The notes: generated by a model not told the origin, from the letters alone. A stretch of DNA of 64,000 nucleotides from Chryseobacterium sp. S0630 (GCF_024158915.1 NZ_JAMZGF010000006.1:88787-152786), one strand, 5' to 3'; shown: positions 35,612-45,337, counted from the first letter of the stretch. A program made the numbers and translations.

Positions 35612-36135
35612 TCAAGGGGAACATCATTTTCCCAGACATCATCCACATATTCATCGGGGTCAAAGTAATTGACTCCGATTTTTTTTGTCTCTTCAGATAT
35701 ATTTTGAAACAAGCCATCATAAAATCCTTTGCCGTACCCTACCCGATTTCCTTTTTGATCACAGTATAAAAGAGGTGTAATCACATAATCAAATGCATTT
35801 TCACCAGAATCTTCATTGGAAACAGGTTCTGAAATCCCCCAGCTGTTGGTTTCAAAAAGAGTGTCTTCAGAAATTTCGATATTAATAAGTTTATCACCCA
35901 CAATTTTAGGCACATAAACACGGATATTCTGTGCTAAAAAGTATTGAATGAAGATTTGGGTATCAATTTCTTTTCTTGCCGGAATCGGGATGAAAACGTG
36001 CACTTTCTCAGATTCTTCCGGACGGAAATACCGGATGAAATTCTCAAAAATCTTTTGAGATAACTGGAAGGCCTCATCGGTAGACAAGGCCTTTCTTTTT
36101 TGAGTATATTTTTTTCTAAGCTCAGCTTTCAGCAT
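35560..36135 (-). CDS. 5-formyltetrahydrofolate cyclo-ligase
   Basis: ATP-dependent conversion of 5-formyl-THF to 5,10-methenyl-THF in one-carbon metabolism. The 191-residue length is standard. The family signature is present: LRKKYTQKRKAL at the N-terminus (nucleotide site), IPARKEIDTQ, and NRVGYGKGFYDG (about residues 131-142) for folate and phosphate binding. It is the last gene of an operon with TrhO, TrhP and a ferredoxin, 5 bp after the ferredoxin. Gene product named YgfA/MTHFS in other species. Confidence 0.92.
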   Translation of the reverse strand: MLKAELRKKYTQKRKALSTDEAFQLSQKIFENFIRYFRPEESEKVHVFIPIPARKEIDTQIFIQYFLAQNIRVYVPKIVGDKLINIEISEDTLFETNSWGISEPVSNEDSGENAFDYVITPLLYCDQKGNRVGYGKGFYDGLFQNISEETKKIGVNYFDPDEYVDDVWENDVPLDYLVTPTEVLSFLSGLE

Positions 36136-36140
36136 AATGA

Positions 36141-36371
36141 TTATGTGATTCTTACAGAAATAATTTTCACAGGACAGGCGTTGGCCGCTCTCTCCAAATA
36201 TTCAACCGCTTCCAGGTCCTGTGTTTTTAACGTGTAGAAGCCTTTTTTATCAATGGTCTTAAGCAATACTGATTTACCATCTTTTTTAGACATTCTAAAA
36301 TATTCGGGAGCGAATTCTACACAGTAATTACACCCAATACATTTATCTCTTTGAAGTGTAGCAATGACCAT
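36141..36371 (-). CDS. Single-cluster [4Fe-4S] ferredoxin
   Basis: The 76-residue protein has one cluster motif: CIGCNYC near residue 11 (C-x2-C-x2-C) and the distal Cys in NACPVKII near residue 67. This is the monocluster type of ferredoxin, not the 2x[4Fe-4S] type. Its start overlaps the TrhP stop codon by one base (TAATG), indicating tight coupling, so it is a good candidate electron or cluster partner for the hydroxylase. That partnership is inference from gene order. Confidence 0.9.
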   Translation of the reverse strand: MVIATLQRDKCIGCNYCVEFAPEYFRMSKKDGKSVLLKTIDKKGFYTLKTQDLEAVEYLERAANACPVKIISVRIT

Positions 36372-37615
36372 TACGTTTTCACAATTTTATATAATTTGTC
36401 ACTTGGGCGTATACGGAACTTCGTAGGAAAAGTAATCACATCAGATTTTGTGGCCTTGTCTGCTCCTTCCTTCTCATCAACCATCATGCTTTCGATAATC
36501 ATTTCCTGCGATCCTGTAGTAGGTCCCTGTATAAGCACATTGTCTCCTACAGAAATATCATACGCTTCAACCACAAACTCTGCGATATTGGCTTTCGGAT
36601 AAAAGTGCCGTCCTTTTCCGATATATACTTTCTTTTGTGTTGCACCGGAACCTGAGTTTGAAGACCACTCACCCAGCTCCTGGCCAAGATAATATCCACT
36701 CCAGAAACCTCTGTTGTAGACGGTCTCCAGAAGTTTCATCCATTCATCCACTTTTTCCTGAGAAAATGTTCCTTCGGCAATACTGTCGATTGCTTCCCTA
36801 TAGCATTTTGTAACTGTCGCTACATATTCCGGAGCCCTTCCTCTTCCTTCTACCTTCAATACTTTCACGCCGGTATCCACAATCTGATCCAGGAAACCAA
36901 TCGTACACAGGTCTTTAGGAGACATCATATATTCGTTGTCAAGTTCGATTTCAAAACCCGACTCCTGATCAATTACCGTATATTTTTTCCGGCAGTTCTG
37001 CTTGCAGGCGCCTCTGTTTGCAGAAGAATTATGGGAATGGAGGCTTAGATAACATTTCCCGGATACAGCCATGCATAAGGCACCATGTCCGAAAATTTCC
37101 ACTTCAACAAGATTACCGGAAGGTCCTTTTACCTGATCTTTTTCAATCTGGGTGCAGATTTTTTTGATCTGGCTGATGCTTAGTTCACGGCTCATTACCA
37201 TTGTATCAGCAAAAAGAGCATAGAATTTTACCGTTTCAATATTGGTGATATTAATCTGAGTAGAAATATGCACCTCCATGCCAATTTGTCTTGCATATGA
37301 GATGACAGCCTGATCCATTGCAATTACTGCCGTAAGACCTGCCTCTTTCGCTTTATCGAGAAGTGTTCTGACGATAGAAAGATCGTGATCATAGATGATG
37401 GTATTAAGGGTAAGATACGTTCTTACTCCTTTTTCAGCACATCTTCCGGCAATTTCCGGCAGATCATCAATGGTAAAGTTCATTGTTGCTCTGGCACGCA
37501 TATTGAGCTGCTCAACCCCAAAATAGACAGAGTCTGCTCCATTATCTATAGCTGCCTGAAGTGATATGAAATCTCCTGCAGGAGACATCAATTCTATTGT
37601 TCCGTTTTTGGTCAT
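36371..37615 (-). CDS. U32-family tRNA U34 hydroxylase (TrhP-like)
   Basis: Enzymes of this U32 group (E. coli TrhP/YegQ) hydroxylate uridine 34 of tRNA to ho5U, the first step toward cmo5U or mo5U. The 414-residue protein has the U32 barrel (about residues 1-320), with NGADSVYFGVEQLNMRA, VEIFGHGALCMAVSGKCYLS and NRGACKQNCRKKY; these conserved cysteines are expected to bind an Fe-S cluster. The U32_C domain follows (about 327-414), with VLIQGPTTGSQE and FRIRPSDKLYKIV. The same domain occurs at the end of the adjacent TrhO. It overlaps the ferredoxin gene by one base. Confidence 0.88.
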   Translation of the reverse strand: MTKNGTIELMSPAGDFISLQAAIDNGADSVYFGVEQLNMRARATMNFTIDDLPEIAGRCAEKGVRTYLTLNTIIYDHDLSIVRTLLDKAKEAGLTAVIAMDQAVISYARQIGMEVHISTQINITNIETVKFYALFADTMVMSRELSISQIKKICTQIEKDQVKGPSGNLVEVEIFGHGALCMAVSGKCYLSLHSHNSSANRGACKQNCRKKYTVIDQESGFEIELDNEYMMSPKDLCTIGFLDQIVDTGVKVLKVEGRGRAPEYVATVTKCYREAIDSIAEGTFSQEKVDEWMKLLETVYNRGFWSGYYLGQELGEWSSNSGSGATQKKVYIGKGRHFYPKANIAEFVVEAYDISVGDNVLIQGPTTGSQEMIIESMMVDEKEGADKATKSDVITFPTKFRIRPSDKLYKIVKT

Positions 37616-37672
37616 TTTGAGTCCGGAATTACTAGGTTATTAAAACAGAAATAATTTACTGAAAGCTCTGAA

Positions 37673-39034
37673 TTATGCATTTTGCACAATTCTGTACAGC
37701 TTATCAGATAAGCGAACTCTGAATGGTAATGCAAAAGTAATCTGATCTCCTGGTTTTGCAGTTTCGCAAGGACCTCCATTAGCGTAGATTTCAGTAATAG
37801 TAACTTCCTGCTCTCCCGTTGTTGGACCGGAAATTAATACTTTATCACCTATGGACAGATCTTTATTCTCAATTAAAAACTGTGCAATCTTTGATTTTGA
37901 GTAGTAATGCTCTGCCTTTCCAATCAATTCTTTTTTGACAGCAATCTTTTGACGGATATTTTTAGTTTCAGCTTTTGCTAAAGGTTTATCTGATAAATCT
38001 CCGGAATTTTTGAATTTCAAGGCATCAGATTTTCCTTTTCTGAATACTTTATTTCCAACCTGAAGTCCTTTTCTTAATTTCACCTGCTCATCCCAAGGTA
38101 AATGGATTGTATCCAGACATTGCGTAGAACAGCAGTTTTCCATTGCCGCTTTACATTCGTCACATTGGATAAACAAAAGGTGACAAGCATCGTTTGCACA
38201 GTTCGTATGGTTATCACAAGGTTTTCCACACTGGTGGCACTGTGAAATAATATCATCTGTAATTCTCTCCCCTAAACGGTGGTCAAATACAAAGTTTTTA
38301 CCGATAAACTTACTCTCTATTCCTTCTTCTTTTATCTGGCGTGTATATTCAATGATACCTCCTTCTAATTGGTAAACATTTTTGAAACCCTGATGTTTGA
38401 AATAAGCACTGGCTTTCTCGCAACGGATTCCTCCGGTACAGTACATCAAAAGATTTTTATCTTCTTTAAAATCCTGAAGCTGTTCGTTAATGATTGGTAA
38501 ACTTTCTCTGAAATTTTCCACATCCGGTGTAATGGCTCCTTCGAAATGTCCTACTTCACTTTCGTAGTGATTTCTAAAATCTACGACAATGGTATTCGGA
38601 TCTTCTAATAAATTATTGAATTCCTGAGCTTTTAAGTGAATTCCTTTATTGGTAACATCAAAAGTTTCGTCATTCAAACCGTCAGCAACAATTTTGTTTC
38701 TGACTTTTATGGTTAATTTTAAAAAAGAATAATTGTCCTGGTCTACCGCTACGTTCAAACGGATTCCTTTCATGAAGTCATATACTTCCAGCGTATTACG
38801 AAAAGCCTCAAACTGATCAGCAGGAACACTCATCTGAGCATTGATTCCTTCTTTAGCAACATAAATACGGCCAAGCGCATCAAGTGCATTCCAGGCTATA
38901 AATAATTCGTCGCGAAATTTTTTTGGGTCTTCGATTTTGGCATACGCATAGAAAGACAAAGTAAGACGGTCTTTACCGGCTTCATCAATAAGTTGAGCTC
39001 TTTCTTCTGCGCTTAAGGTGTTATACAGTTGCAT
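37673..39034 (-). CDS. trhO: Rhodanese-type tRNA U34 hydroxylase TrhO with extra U32_C-like domain
   Basis: Oxygen-dependent formation of ho5U34 in tRNA. The N-terminal domain (1-110), rhodanese domain (about 125-235) with catalytic loop CTGGIRCEKAS (C199, C205), and Cys-rich region (C266 to C306) match E. coli TrhO/YceA, which is about 350 residues. This protein has 453. The extra C-terminal part (about 367-452) aligns end to end with residues 327-412 of the neighbouring TrhP: both have IGK, H-x-Y, GD-x-VLI-x-GPTTG-x-QE, ITF and SDKLY-x-IV, about 40 identities over 85 by eye. It is first gene of the operon, 57 bp before TrhP. Confidence 0.9.
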   Translation of the reverse strand: MQLYNTLSAEERAQLIDEAGKDRLTLSFYAYAKIEDPKKFRDELFIAWNALDALGRIYVAKEGINAQMSVPADQFEAFRNTLEVYDFMKGIRLNVAVDQDNYSFLKLTIKVRNKIVADGLNDETFDVTNKGIHLKAQEFNNLLEDPNTIVVDFRNHYESEVGHFEGAITPDVENFRESLPIINEQLQDFKEDKNLLMYCTGGIRCEKASAYFKHQGFKNVYQLEGGIIEYTRQIKEEGIESKFIGKNFVFDHRLGERITDDIISQCHQCGKPCDNHTNCANDACHLLFIQCDECKAAMENCCSTQCLDTIHLPWDEQVKLRKGLQVGNKVFRKGKSDALKFKNSGDLSDKPLAKAETKNIRQKIAVKKELIGKAEHYYSKSKIAQFLIENKDLSIGDKVLISGPTTGEQEVTITEIYANGGPCETAKPGDQITFALPFRVRLSDKLYRIVQNA

Positions 39035-39373
39035 GCTATAAACGTTTTAAGTGAGAATAAAATTTTTGCAAAGATAAGTATTTTTGAATTAAGTATATTT
39101 ATGATACAAATCACAGACACAAAGTAATTAACGACCAGCAAAGAAAAAAAGCTTACTTTATATCATAAGTCTGCCATATTTTCTTTAATTTTTTTTTAAG
39201 TTTTGTTAACTATGGCATTAACAATTATGACATAAGGCATAAAATGATATAATAGCCGTTAAATTTTAGTTAAAATTGAAACATAGCATACTAATTGCTT
39301 ACTTATTTAACATTAAATTTGTTTACTCAAAAACATAAAAAAGAAATTAATTAATAAACAAGAAAGATATACA
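39035..39373. other. Divergent intergenic region between trhO and the HtrA-type gene
   Basis: 339 bp of AT-rich DNA. A TAAATTTG element (39314-39321, plus strand) is a likely -7 site for the protease gene, about 53 bp before its ATG, without a good -33 match. No ORF, repeat or RNA gene is apparent. Confidence 0.5.
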
Positions 39374-40903
39374 ATGAAGAGTACTTTAAAAAAACTATTA
39401 CCATTTGCAGTAGTTGGAGTCATTTCCGGAGCTACTACCGTTGGAGCTTTACAATATTTCGGACATAGCTCCAACAATGGAGATCAATCTTATTTCACAA
39501 CAGCAGCACCCAATACTTCATTCGCAGGAATGAACACGGGAGCAGTAGGTGATGATTTCGTAAAAGCAGCTAAGACAACTGTTCCGGCTGTAGTTACCAT
39601 TAAAAATTACCAAAGCAGAACAGCAAGCAGAGCTTCAGAACAGGATTTGTTTGACTTCTTCTTCGGAGATCCTTTCGGAGGAAGAGGCCAGCAGAGACAG
39701 AAACAGCAGCAGGCTCCTGATAATATGCCATCGGGAATGGGTTCTGGTGTAATTATCTCTCCGGACGGTTATATCATTTCCAATAACCATGTGGTAGCAG
39801 GTGCCAATAAGCTTGAAGTCGTACTAAGCAACAAAAAATCATATATCGCAACTTTGGTTGGAACAGACCCTAACACGGATATCTCTTTACTGAAGATTGA
39901 AGAAAAAGGTCTTCCTTATCTGAATTTTGCGAATTCTGACAATATTGATGTAGGGCAATGGGTTCTTGCTGTAGGAAATCCATTGGGATTAAATTCTACA
40001 GTAACAGCAGGTATTGTTTCTGCTAAAGGAAGAGGTATCGGAATTCTTGGAAGCCAGGGAAAAGCTACTAATCCTATTGAGAGTTTCATTCAGACGGATG
40101 CTGCCATCAACCCAGGTAACTCTGGAGGAGCTTTGGTGAATACAAATGGAGAGCTTATCGGGATCAACTCTGCGATTCAGTCTACTACAGGATATTATCA
40201 GGGATACGGATTTGCAGTGCCATCGAACTTAGCAAGAAAAATTGTTGAGGATATCAAGAAATTCGGAATTGTACAGAGAGGATTCTTAGGTGTTCAGTCT
40301 TTAGACCTTTCGAATGATCAATTGGTAACTTCATACAATAAGCAGTTCAAAACAAATCTGAAAGTAGGTTCCGGAATTTATGTTACAGGATTTGGTGAAA
40401 ACAGTGGCGCTGAAGATGCAGGATTGAAAAAAGGAGATGTAATCACTAAAGTAGACAACTACGACATCACAGATTTTGCGGATCTTTCCATGTCTATCGG
40501 AAGCAAACGTCCTGGTGATAAAGTTCAGGTAACGTATTCAAGAAATGGTAAAGAAAGTACTACCACTGTAACGCTTAGAGACCAGAAAGGAGGTACTTCA
40601 ACAAGAACGAAAGCAGATCTTACTGTAACTGAAAAAATCGGAGCTGAATTTGATCCTCTTACAGAGCGTTTCAAAACAGAATACGGACTGAACAGTGGTG
40701 TAGTGGCTAAAAACGTGTCTGAGGGCAGCGAAATGGCTAAAATCGGAATCGTAGACAACTATATCATTATTGAAGTCAATGGCAAACCTGTCAATTCACA
40801 GAAAGATGTTGAAAAAACTCTTGAAAAATACCAGGGGAATGTACAGGTGAAATTTGTGGATGATTACGGAAGAATTTATACAAAAGGGTTTAAAATGCCT
40901 TAA
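39374..40903 (+). CDS. HtrA/DegP-type serine protease-chaperone
   Basis: Periplasmic quality-control protease. The 509-residue protein starts with a signal or anchor sequence (residues 1-26). The trypsin-like domain (about 60-300) has the catalytic triad H (SNNHVV, about 138), D (NTDISLLKI, about 168) and S (NPGNSGGALVN, about 250). Two PDZ domains follow: PDZ1 (about 305-405, GFLGVQSLDL) and a shorter PDZ2 (about 425-505). A Gln/Arg-rich stretch (RGQQRQKQQQ) sits in the LA-loop region. It is divergent from trhO, has its own terminator, and is likely induced by envelope stress. Confidence 0.93.
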   Translation: MKSTLKKLLPFAVVGVISGATTVGALQYFGHSSNNGDQSYFTTAAPNTSFAGMNTGAVGDDFVKAAKTTVPAVVTIKNYQSRTASRASEQDLFDFFFGDPFGGRGQQRQKQQQAPDNMPSGMGSGVIISPDGYIISNNHVVAGANKLEVVLSNKKSYIATLVGTDPNTDISLLKIEEKGLPYLNFANSDNIDVGQWVLAVGNPLGLNSTVTAGIVSAKGRGIGILGSQGKATNPIESFIQTDAAINPGNSGGALVNTNGELIGINSAIQSTTGYYQGYGFAVPSNLARKIVEDIKKFGIVQRGFLGVQSLDLSNDQLVTSYNKQFKTNLKVGSGIYVTGFGENSGAEDAGLKKGDVITKVDNYDITDFADLSMSIGSKRPGDKVQVTYSRNGKESTTTVTLRDQKGGTSTRTKADLTVTEKIGAEFDPLTERFKTEYGLNSGVVAKNVSEGSEMAKIGIVDNYIIIEVNGKPVNSQKDVEKTLEKYQGNVQVKFVDDYGRIYTKGFKMP

Positions 40904-40934
40904 TTGATTTTTTTGATTTAACATTAAAAAAGCT

Positions 40935-40963
40935 AACCATTCTTACTTAAGAATGGTTTTTTT
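40935..40963 (+). terminator. Terminator of the HtrA-type gene
   Basis: The stem aaccattctt/aagaatggtt has a four-base loop and is followed by a T run. Confidence 0.8.
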
Positions 40964-41079
40964 ATGAAAAAAAATAAGATAATTAAACTCAATGCAGAAA
41001 CTAATGAAAACCACACAAAACACTGATTAACAATATATAATAATTCTATTTTTCATATATTTGAAAAAGCAAAAAATGC

Positions 41080-41649
41080 ATGAAAAAAGCCACCTATAAG
41101 GATAGAGAAAAAGTCGTTAATATTTTATGCCAGGCTTTCATCAATGTTCTTATTCCTAATTCTATCAACTTTGTTATAACGAATTCTGGTAACAGATATA
41201 AAAGATTGAAAGCATTGATGGAGTTTCAATTCGATTTATCAATACTAAATGGAAGTATATTTCTTAGTGATGATCACAAAGGATGTATTTTATACTTAGA
41301 TAAATTCCAATTCAGTTTAAAAAAAATCTGGCTTGAAATAAAATTACTGTTCAATTGTATTGGAATTGAAAATATCTTTAAAGTTTTACAACGAGAAAAA
41401 CTCTTAGCAAAGTTTCATCCGGAAGAAAAATTTGTTCATTTATGGTTAATGGCTGTAGTTCCCGGTGAACAGGGAAAAGGAATAGGTACAAAACTTTTAA
41501 AGGAATCTATGAATAAATATGAGAACGATCTTGTATATGTTGAAACAACAACATTAGAAAATAGAACCTTCTATCAACAAAATGGATTTACCATTTTCCA
41601 TGAAACTTTTGAGTTGGATTATCCTCTTTATTTTTTGAAATATGTTTAA
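41080..41649 (+). CDS. GNAT-family acetyltransferase
   Basis: The 189-residue protein has the acetyl-CoA loop VVPGEQGKGIGTKLL (about residues 127-141, R/QxxGxG/A type) and the following ENRTFYQQNGFTIFHE strand-helix unit near 165-180. The N-terminal half is diverged and hydrophobic (FSLKKIWLEIKLLFNCIGIE). The acceptor is unknown. It is an isolated gene between two terminators. Confidence 0.85.
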   Translation: MKKATYKDREKVVNILCQAFINVLIPNSINFVITNSGNRYKRLKALMEFQFDLSILNGSIFLSDDHKGCILYLDKFQFSLKKIWLEIKLLFNCIGIENIFKVLQREKLLAKFHPEEKFVHLWLMAVVPGEQGKGIGTKLLKESMNKYENDLVYVETTTLENRTFYQQNGFTIFHETFELDYPLYFLKYV

Positions 41650-41681
41650 TAAGGAAATGTATTAATGCTTTTCATATCAAC

Positions 41682-41714
41682 AAAAAACGCTGCAGAAATC
41701 TGCAGCGTTTTTTT
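41682..41714. terminator. Bidirectional terminator
   Basis: aaaaacgctgcaga and tctgcagcgttttt form a near-perfect hairpin with flanking A and T runs, between the acetyltransferase gene (plus) and the membrane-protein gene (minus). Confidence 0.85.
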
Positions 41715-41719
41715 ATTAT

Positions 41720-42175
41720 TTATTTAGACTTGTTCATTTTATCAGCGATACTTTTCTTTTTATTTCTTTCGTAGATCACTTCTACAATCTTACCTCCAAT
41801 CCAGGAAAACGGAAAGAATGTAAGGAAAATGGAGATCTTATAAAATGTAGGATGATATGGAAAAATAATAACATCCAACATGGCAATAAAAAGCATAATA
41901 AAGCCAATCAGAATAGCATAGGCTACTTTAGCATATTTAACGATAATAGCTGTCGCCACTCCCCCAATGGTAGTTCCTAATCCGGAAATAAACAAAAGGA
42001 AACCGAAAAATGCCTTATCATCTTTCATGCTGAAAAGAAACCTTTGCCAGTGCTCAAACGGAGCAAAAGCCTCAAAAGTTACCCATTGCGGAAAAGCCCT
42101 TATACCAAGAGTAATAATAAGCCCTGCAATACCAAGACCTATCAGAACCGCAATTGTATTTCTTATAAAGTTCAT
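41720..42175 (-). CDS. Four-helix membrane protein of unknown function
   Basis: The 151-residue protein has four predicted membrane helices (about residues 6-26, 56-80, 84-106, 112-130), a short periplasmic loop FPQWVTFEAFAPFEHW and a basic C-terminal tail (NKKKSIADKMNKSK). It starts on the stop codon of the ridA-type gene (TAATG overlap), so the two are co-translated. I recognise no family; the conserved-looking GLGTTIGGVATAII helix has a small-xxx-small pattern. Confidence 0.7.
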   Translation of the reverse strand: MNFIRNTIAVLIGLGIAGLIITLGIRAFPQWVTFEAFAPFEHWQRFLFSMKDDKAFFGFLLFISGLGTTIGGVATAIIVKYAKVAYAILIGFIMLFIAMLDVIIFPYHPTFYKISIFLTFFPFSWIGGKIVEVIYERNKKKSIADKMNKSK

Positions 42176-42555
42176 TAATCCTGATGTGCAATCATAGAAA
42201 TTTCGATATCCACATTTTTAGGCAAACATGAAACCTGTACTGTTTCACGGGCAGGATAGCTTTCTGAATCTAAGTAAGATGCATAGATATCGTTCATTAC
42301 AGCAAAATCATCCATACTCTTAAGGAAGATAGTAGCTTTTACAACGTTTTTGAAAGTCATGCCGGCTTCAGTAAGAATCGCTTCAAGGTTTTTCATTACC
42401 TGGTGCGTTTCTTTTTCAATTCCTTCTACCAATTTACCAGTTGCAGGATCTACAGGAATCTGTCCGGAGATATACAAAACTCCGTTGGCCATATTAGCTT
42501 GTGAATAAGGTCCGATAGCTGCAGGTGCATTAACTGTGTTGATTATTTGTTTCAT
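42175..42555 (-). CDS. RidA-family enamine/imine deaminase
   Basis: The 126-residue protein matches the RidA/YjgF/UK114 family: APAAIGPYSQAN near the N-terminus, LYISGQIPVDPATGKLV, and ARETVQVSCLPKNVDIEI with the substrate-binding Arg (about residue 103). It hydrolyses reactive enamines such as 2-aminoacrylate made by PLP enzymes. It forms a homotrimer in known cases. The next gene, for a small membrane protein, overlaps it by one base. Confidence 0.93.
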   Translation of the reverse strand: MKQIINTVNAPAAIGPYSQANMANGVLYISGQIPVDPATGKLVEGIEKETHQVMKNLEAILTEAGMTFKNVVKATIFLKSMDDFAVMNDIYASYLDSESYPARETVQVSCLPKNVDIEISMIAHQD

Positions 42556-42698
42556 AGCGGATATTTATTTTTTTCTATGGTTATATGTAATCACTATTTC
42601 CGGTATTCTTTGATAAGAAAATCTTCTTTGCAGTGATTTCATTAGAATTTATTTTGGTTGCAAATATAAAATTTATATTCTCAAATGCCAATCTGATA

Positions 42699-45284
42699 TT
42701 AGAAAGGTGCATTTGGCTGGGTAAAGCTTCTGTCTTTATACTTCAGTGCATCACTTAAGATATTGGCTTTGATCCCAATAAAGAAGTCATATACTTTATA
42801 CTGTCCAAAAGGAACCCAGTTGAAATTGATGGTAAAACTTCGCTGATCTCTTGAAAAACCGATCCTTGTATATGCCAATTCTTTAGTCACCATGTCATAA
42901 TGGGTACTTCCGTTGATATTCCAGTAAGGAGTCAGCTTGATACTACCATCCAATCCTATGGATGCTATTTTGTTGGCAAATTTGCTTAGCCCTTTGGAAT
43001 AAGCGTAGTTGGCACTGATATTTAATGTCCATGCCTGATCAAAGTGAGCATAATGATCATCATCAAAATAATAATTTTCGTTTCGGACCTCTCCTTTCGA
43101 CGAATATTTCTTTGCATAATCTGTCTTCTCTCCAAAAATCTCACTGCTCAAAGGATAAGACAACTGAACATTGAATCCCTGTACACTGAAGTGCCCAAAC
43201 TGTTCTGTTCTTACTCCGGTATCCTGTCCTGATGAGAAGTCAATTTTATAAGGTTCTAATGCAAGACTGGTATTTACAGTAAGTTTATTATTAAAGAAAG
43301 AAGATTGTCCGTTGATTGAAAATACAGACCAAGGATGGTCTTTAGCAGCAAAGTTATAGCTTCCCGCAAGGTTTAAAGATTCAAAAATTTTGATTTTCTT
43401 TACTCCTGTAGAATCACTTTTAGACTTTACTTTCATTTCGATATTGTTTCCGATATTGAAACCTAGAGCACCCTGCATTCCACTTTGTGGGCTTCCGATG
43501 ATTCCTTTTTCAAAAATAGAATATGGCGTCAACGCTCCGGTTGCATTATAATAATTTCTGTAATATCCGAAATTAGGACTTGAAAAGTCTGGAGAATAAG
43601 TAAAACTCAAACTCGGAGTCATCATATGTCTCACCGCTTCTACTGTAGATCCTTTTTTGAATTTCATCATTCCAAAAAGCGTTGTCTGAAGACTTGCAGA
43701 AGTTGAGAATGTAGAATATCCCGTAAAGTTTTTATTGATCTCATCAACTGTTACATTCTTTATCGGATCATAATATCTGTTCAACGTTTTTGTTGTCAAA
43801 GCATTGTCGATATTGGCACTTAAACTGAAAGTGAAATATTTTGCCAATGTTGTATTGGTAGCTAATGCAATATTGTTTTTAAGTCCTGTCTGCATTTTAT
43901 CCCACATTTCTTTTTTAAACAGCTCATTCTCCTGAGTGTTTACGAAATTGGTAAGATTGAATCCTGTATTTACCGTAATATTTTCAAGAAGTCCCTGTCT
44001 TATTCCTGTTTTTGATTTAAATAAATAGAACTGGTTGATGGCTACGTTCATCTGTGGAAGACGAAGGTCTGCCAATCCTGTGGCAAAGTTTTGAGAATAA
44101 GAAGCCGTTCCTGTAATAGTCATCGGAAGTTTCAGGAATCTTTTGGTAAGGGTTACCGTAGAATTCTGCTGAGTATTCAATACATTCTGATTGAAAATGT
44201 AGTTGTTATTAAGTGGGTTATTATAGAACTTTGTACTTACAATATCCACAGAAGCACTGAATGTAAGGAAAGGATTGGCCTTAGAATCCTGTGAGTGTGT
44301 CCAGTTGATTCTATAGGTACTGTTTTTAGTATAATCATCCAAACCTTTAATCCCTCTTACCATAGTACCAACATCTGCAGTAAAGTTTCCTGAGTAACGG
44401 TATTTTTTCTGGTAATTCACCTGAGGACGTAAGTTCCAGCTTCCTTTTGTATAAATATCTGCTAAAACCTTAAGGTCAAAATGTTCTCCAATAGGTTGAT
44501 AATATCCAATCCCGTTCAGGAAGAAACCTACATCTTCCCTTTCCCCGAAACTCGGGATCAGAATACCTGCAGCCCTTTTATCTGAAAACGGTAAAATAGC
44601 AAACGGAAGGTAAAGCGGTGTAGGTACCTGCTCGATAAACATCTGAATAGGACCTGTAACGATCTGGGATTTTGTTTTGGTTTTAATCAGCTTAATATTA
44701 TAAGCTCTCATAAAATAATCCGCTGCCGTATCTTTTTTCTTAATGAAATAATCATCCGTTGTATAATCCGCTTTTCTCATTGCGAATACGGAGTCATTAT
44801 ATTTTTTAGTCTTCTGAGCTATAATTACCCCTTCACTTTCTTCTGTTCTCGCATTGAAAGCGATAGCCTGTTTTGTTTTTGTATTATAGCTGAACTCGTT
44901 GGTTTCGTATTTTTTTCCGGCCTGCGTAGTAATTACAGGTTCTACAATTTTCCCTAAAGAGTCCTGTTTTCCTCGCGCATAGATCAGATTTTTGTTATCA
45001 TCAATAGAGATATAATCTGCATCAATCTGCATATCCTGATATTTTACCTGAGCATTTTTGTTCAGGAATGTCATCTTTTTAGGGACATCTCTCCTCTGAT
45101 CATCCGCTTTTGTACGAAGAACATCATTTAAGGGTTCTTTTTTTACAACTATGGTATCCTTTTTGGAAATAGTATCATTAACCGCATTTTTAGGCAATTT
45201 TTCAGGAGTTTTCTGTGCTAAAAAATTGTTAAAAATTAGGATAATTAAAATTTGTAATATATTTTTGAAGACGGTTTTGGCCAA
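42699..45284 (-). CDS. lptD: LPS-assembly outer-membrane protein LptD (Bacteroidota type)
   Basis: Final step of LPS transport to the outer leaflet. The 861-residue protein has a signal peptide (ILIILIFNNFLAQ), an OstA-like beta-jellyroll (about residues 70-200) with MQIDADYISIDDNKNLIYARG, then the conserved GPIQMFIEQVPTPLYLPFAILPFSDKR bridge and a large beta-barrel ending in DRSFTQPNAPF. The disulfide cysteines of E. coli LptD are absent, as usual in this phylum. It is divergent from a cell-wall amidase gene, with 53 bp between the starts. Confidence 0.9.
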   Translation of the reverse strand: MAKTVFKNILQILIILIFNNFLAQKTPEKLPKNAVNDTISKKDTIVVKKEPLNDVLRTKADDQRRDVPKKMTFLNKNAQVKYQDMQIDADYISIDDNKNLIYARGKQDSLGKIVEPVITTQAGKKYETNEFSYNTKTKQAIAFNARTEESEGVIIAQKTKKYNDSVFAMRKADYTTDDYFIKKKDTAADYFMRAYNIKLIKTKTKSQIVTGPIQMFIEQVPTPLYLPFAILPFSDKRAAGILIPSFGEREDVGFFLNGIGYYQPIGEHFDLKVLADIYTKGSWNLRPQVNYQKKYRYSGNFTADVGTMVRGIKGLDDYTKNSTYRINWTHSQDSKANPFLTFSASVDIVSTKFYNNPLNNNYIFNQNVLNTQQNSTVTLTKRFLKLPMTITGTASYSQNFATGLADLRLPQMNVAINQFYLFKSKTGIRQGLLENITVNTGFNLTNFVNTQENELFKKEMWDKMQTGLKNNIALATNTTLAKYFTFSLSANIDNALTTKTLNRYYDPIKNVTVDEINKNFTGYSTFSTSASLQTTLFGMMKFKKGSTVEAVRHMMTPSLSFTYSPDFSSPNFGYYRNYYNATGALTPYSIFEKGIIGSPQSGMQGALGFNIGNNIEMKVKSKSDSTGVKKIKIFESLNLAGSYNFAAKDHPWSVFSINGQSSFFNNKLTVNTSLALEPYKIDFSSGQDTGVRTEQFGHFSVQGFNVQLSYPLSSEIFGEKTDYAKKYSSKGEVRNENYYFDDDHYAHFDQAWTLNISANYAYSKGLSKFANKIASIGLDGSIKLTPYWNINGSTHYDMVTKELAYTRIGFSRDQRSFTINFNWVPFGQYKVYDFFIGIKANILSDALKYKDRSFTQPNAPF

Positions 45285-45337
45285 TTTTATACTATATAAT
45301 TAAGGCCCAAAATTAATATAATTTTTATAACTGTAAG

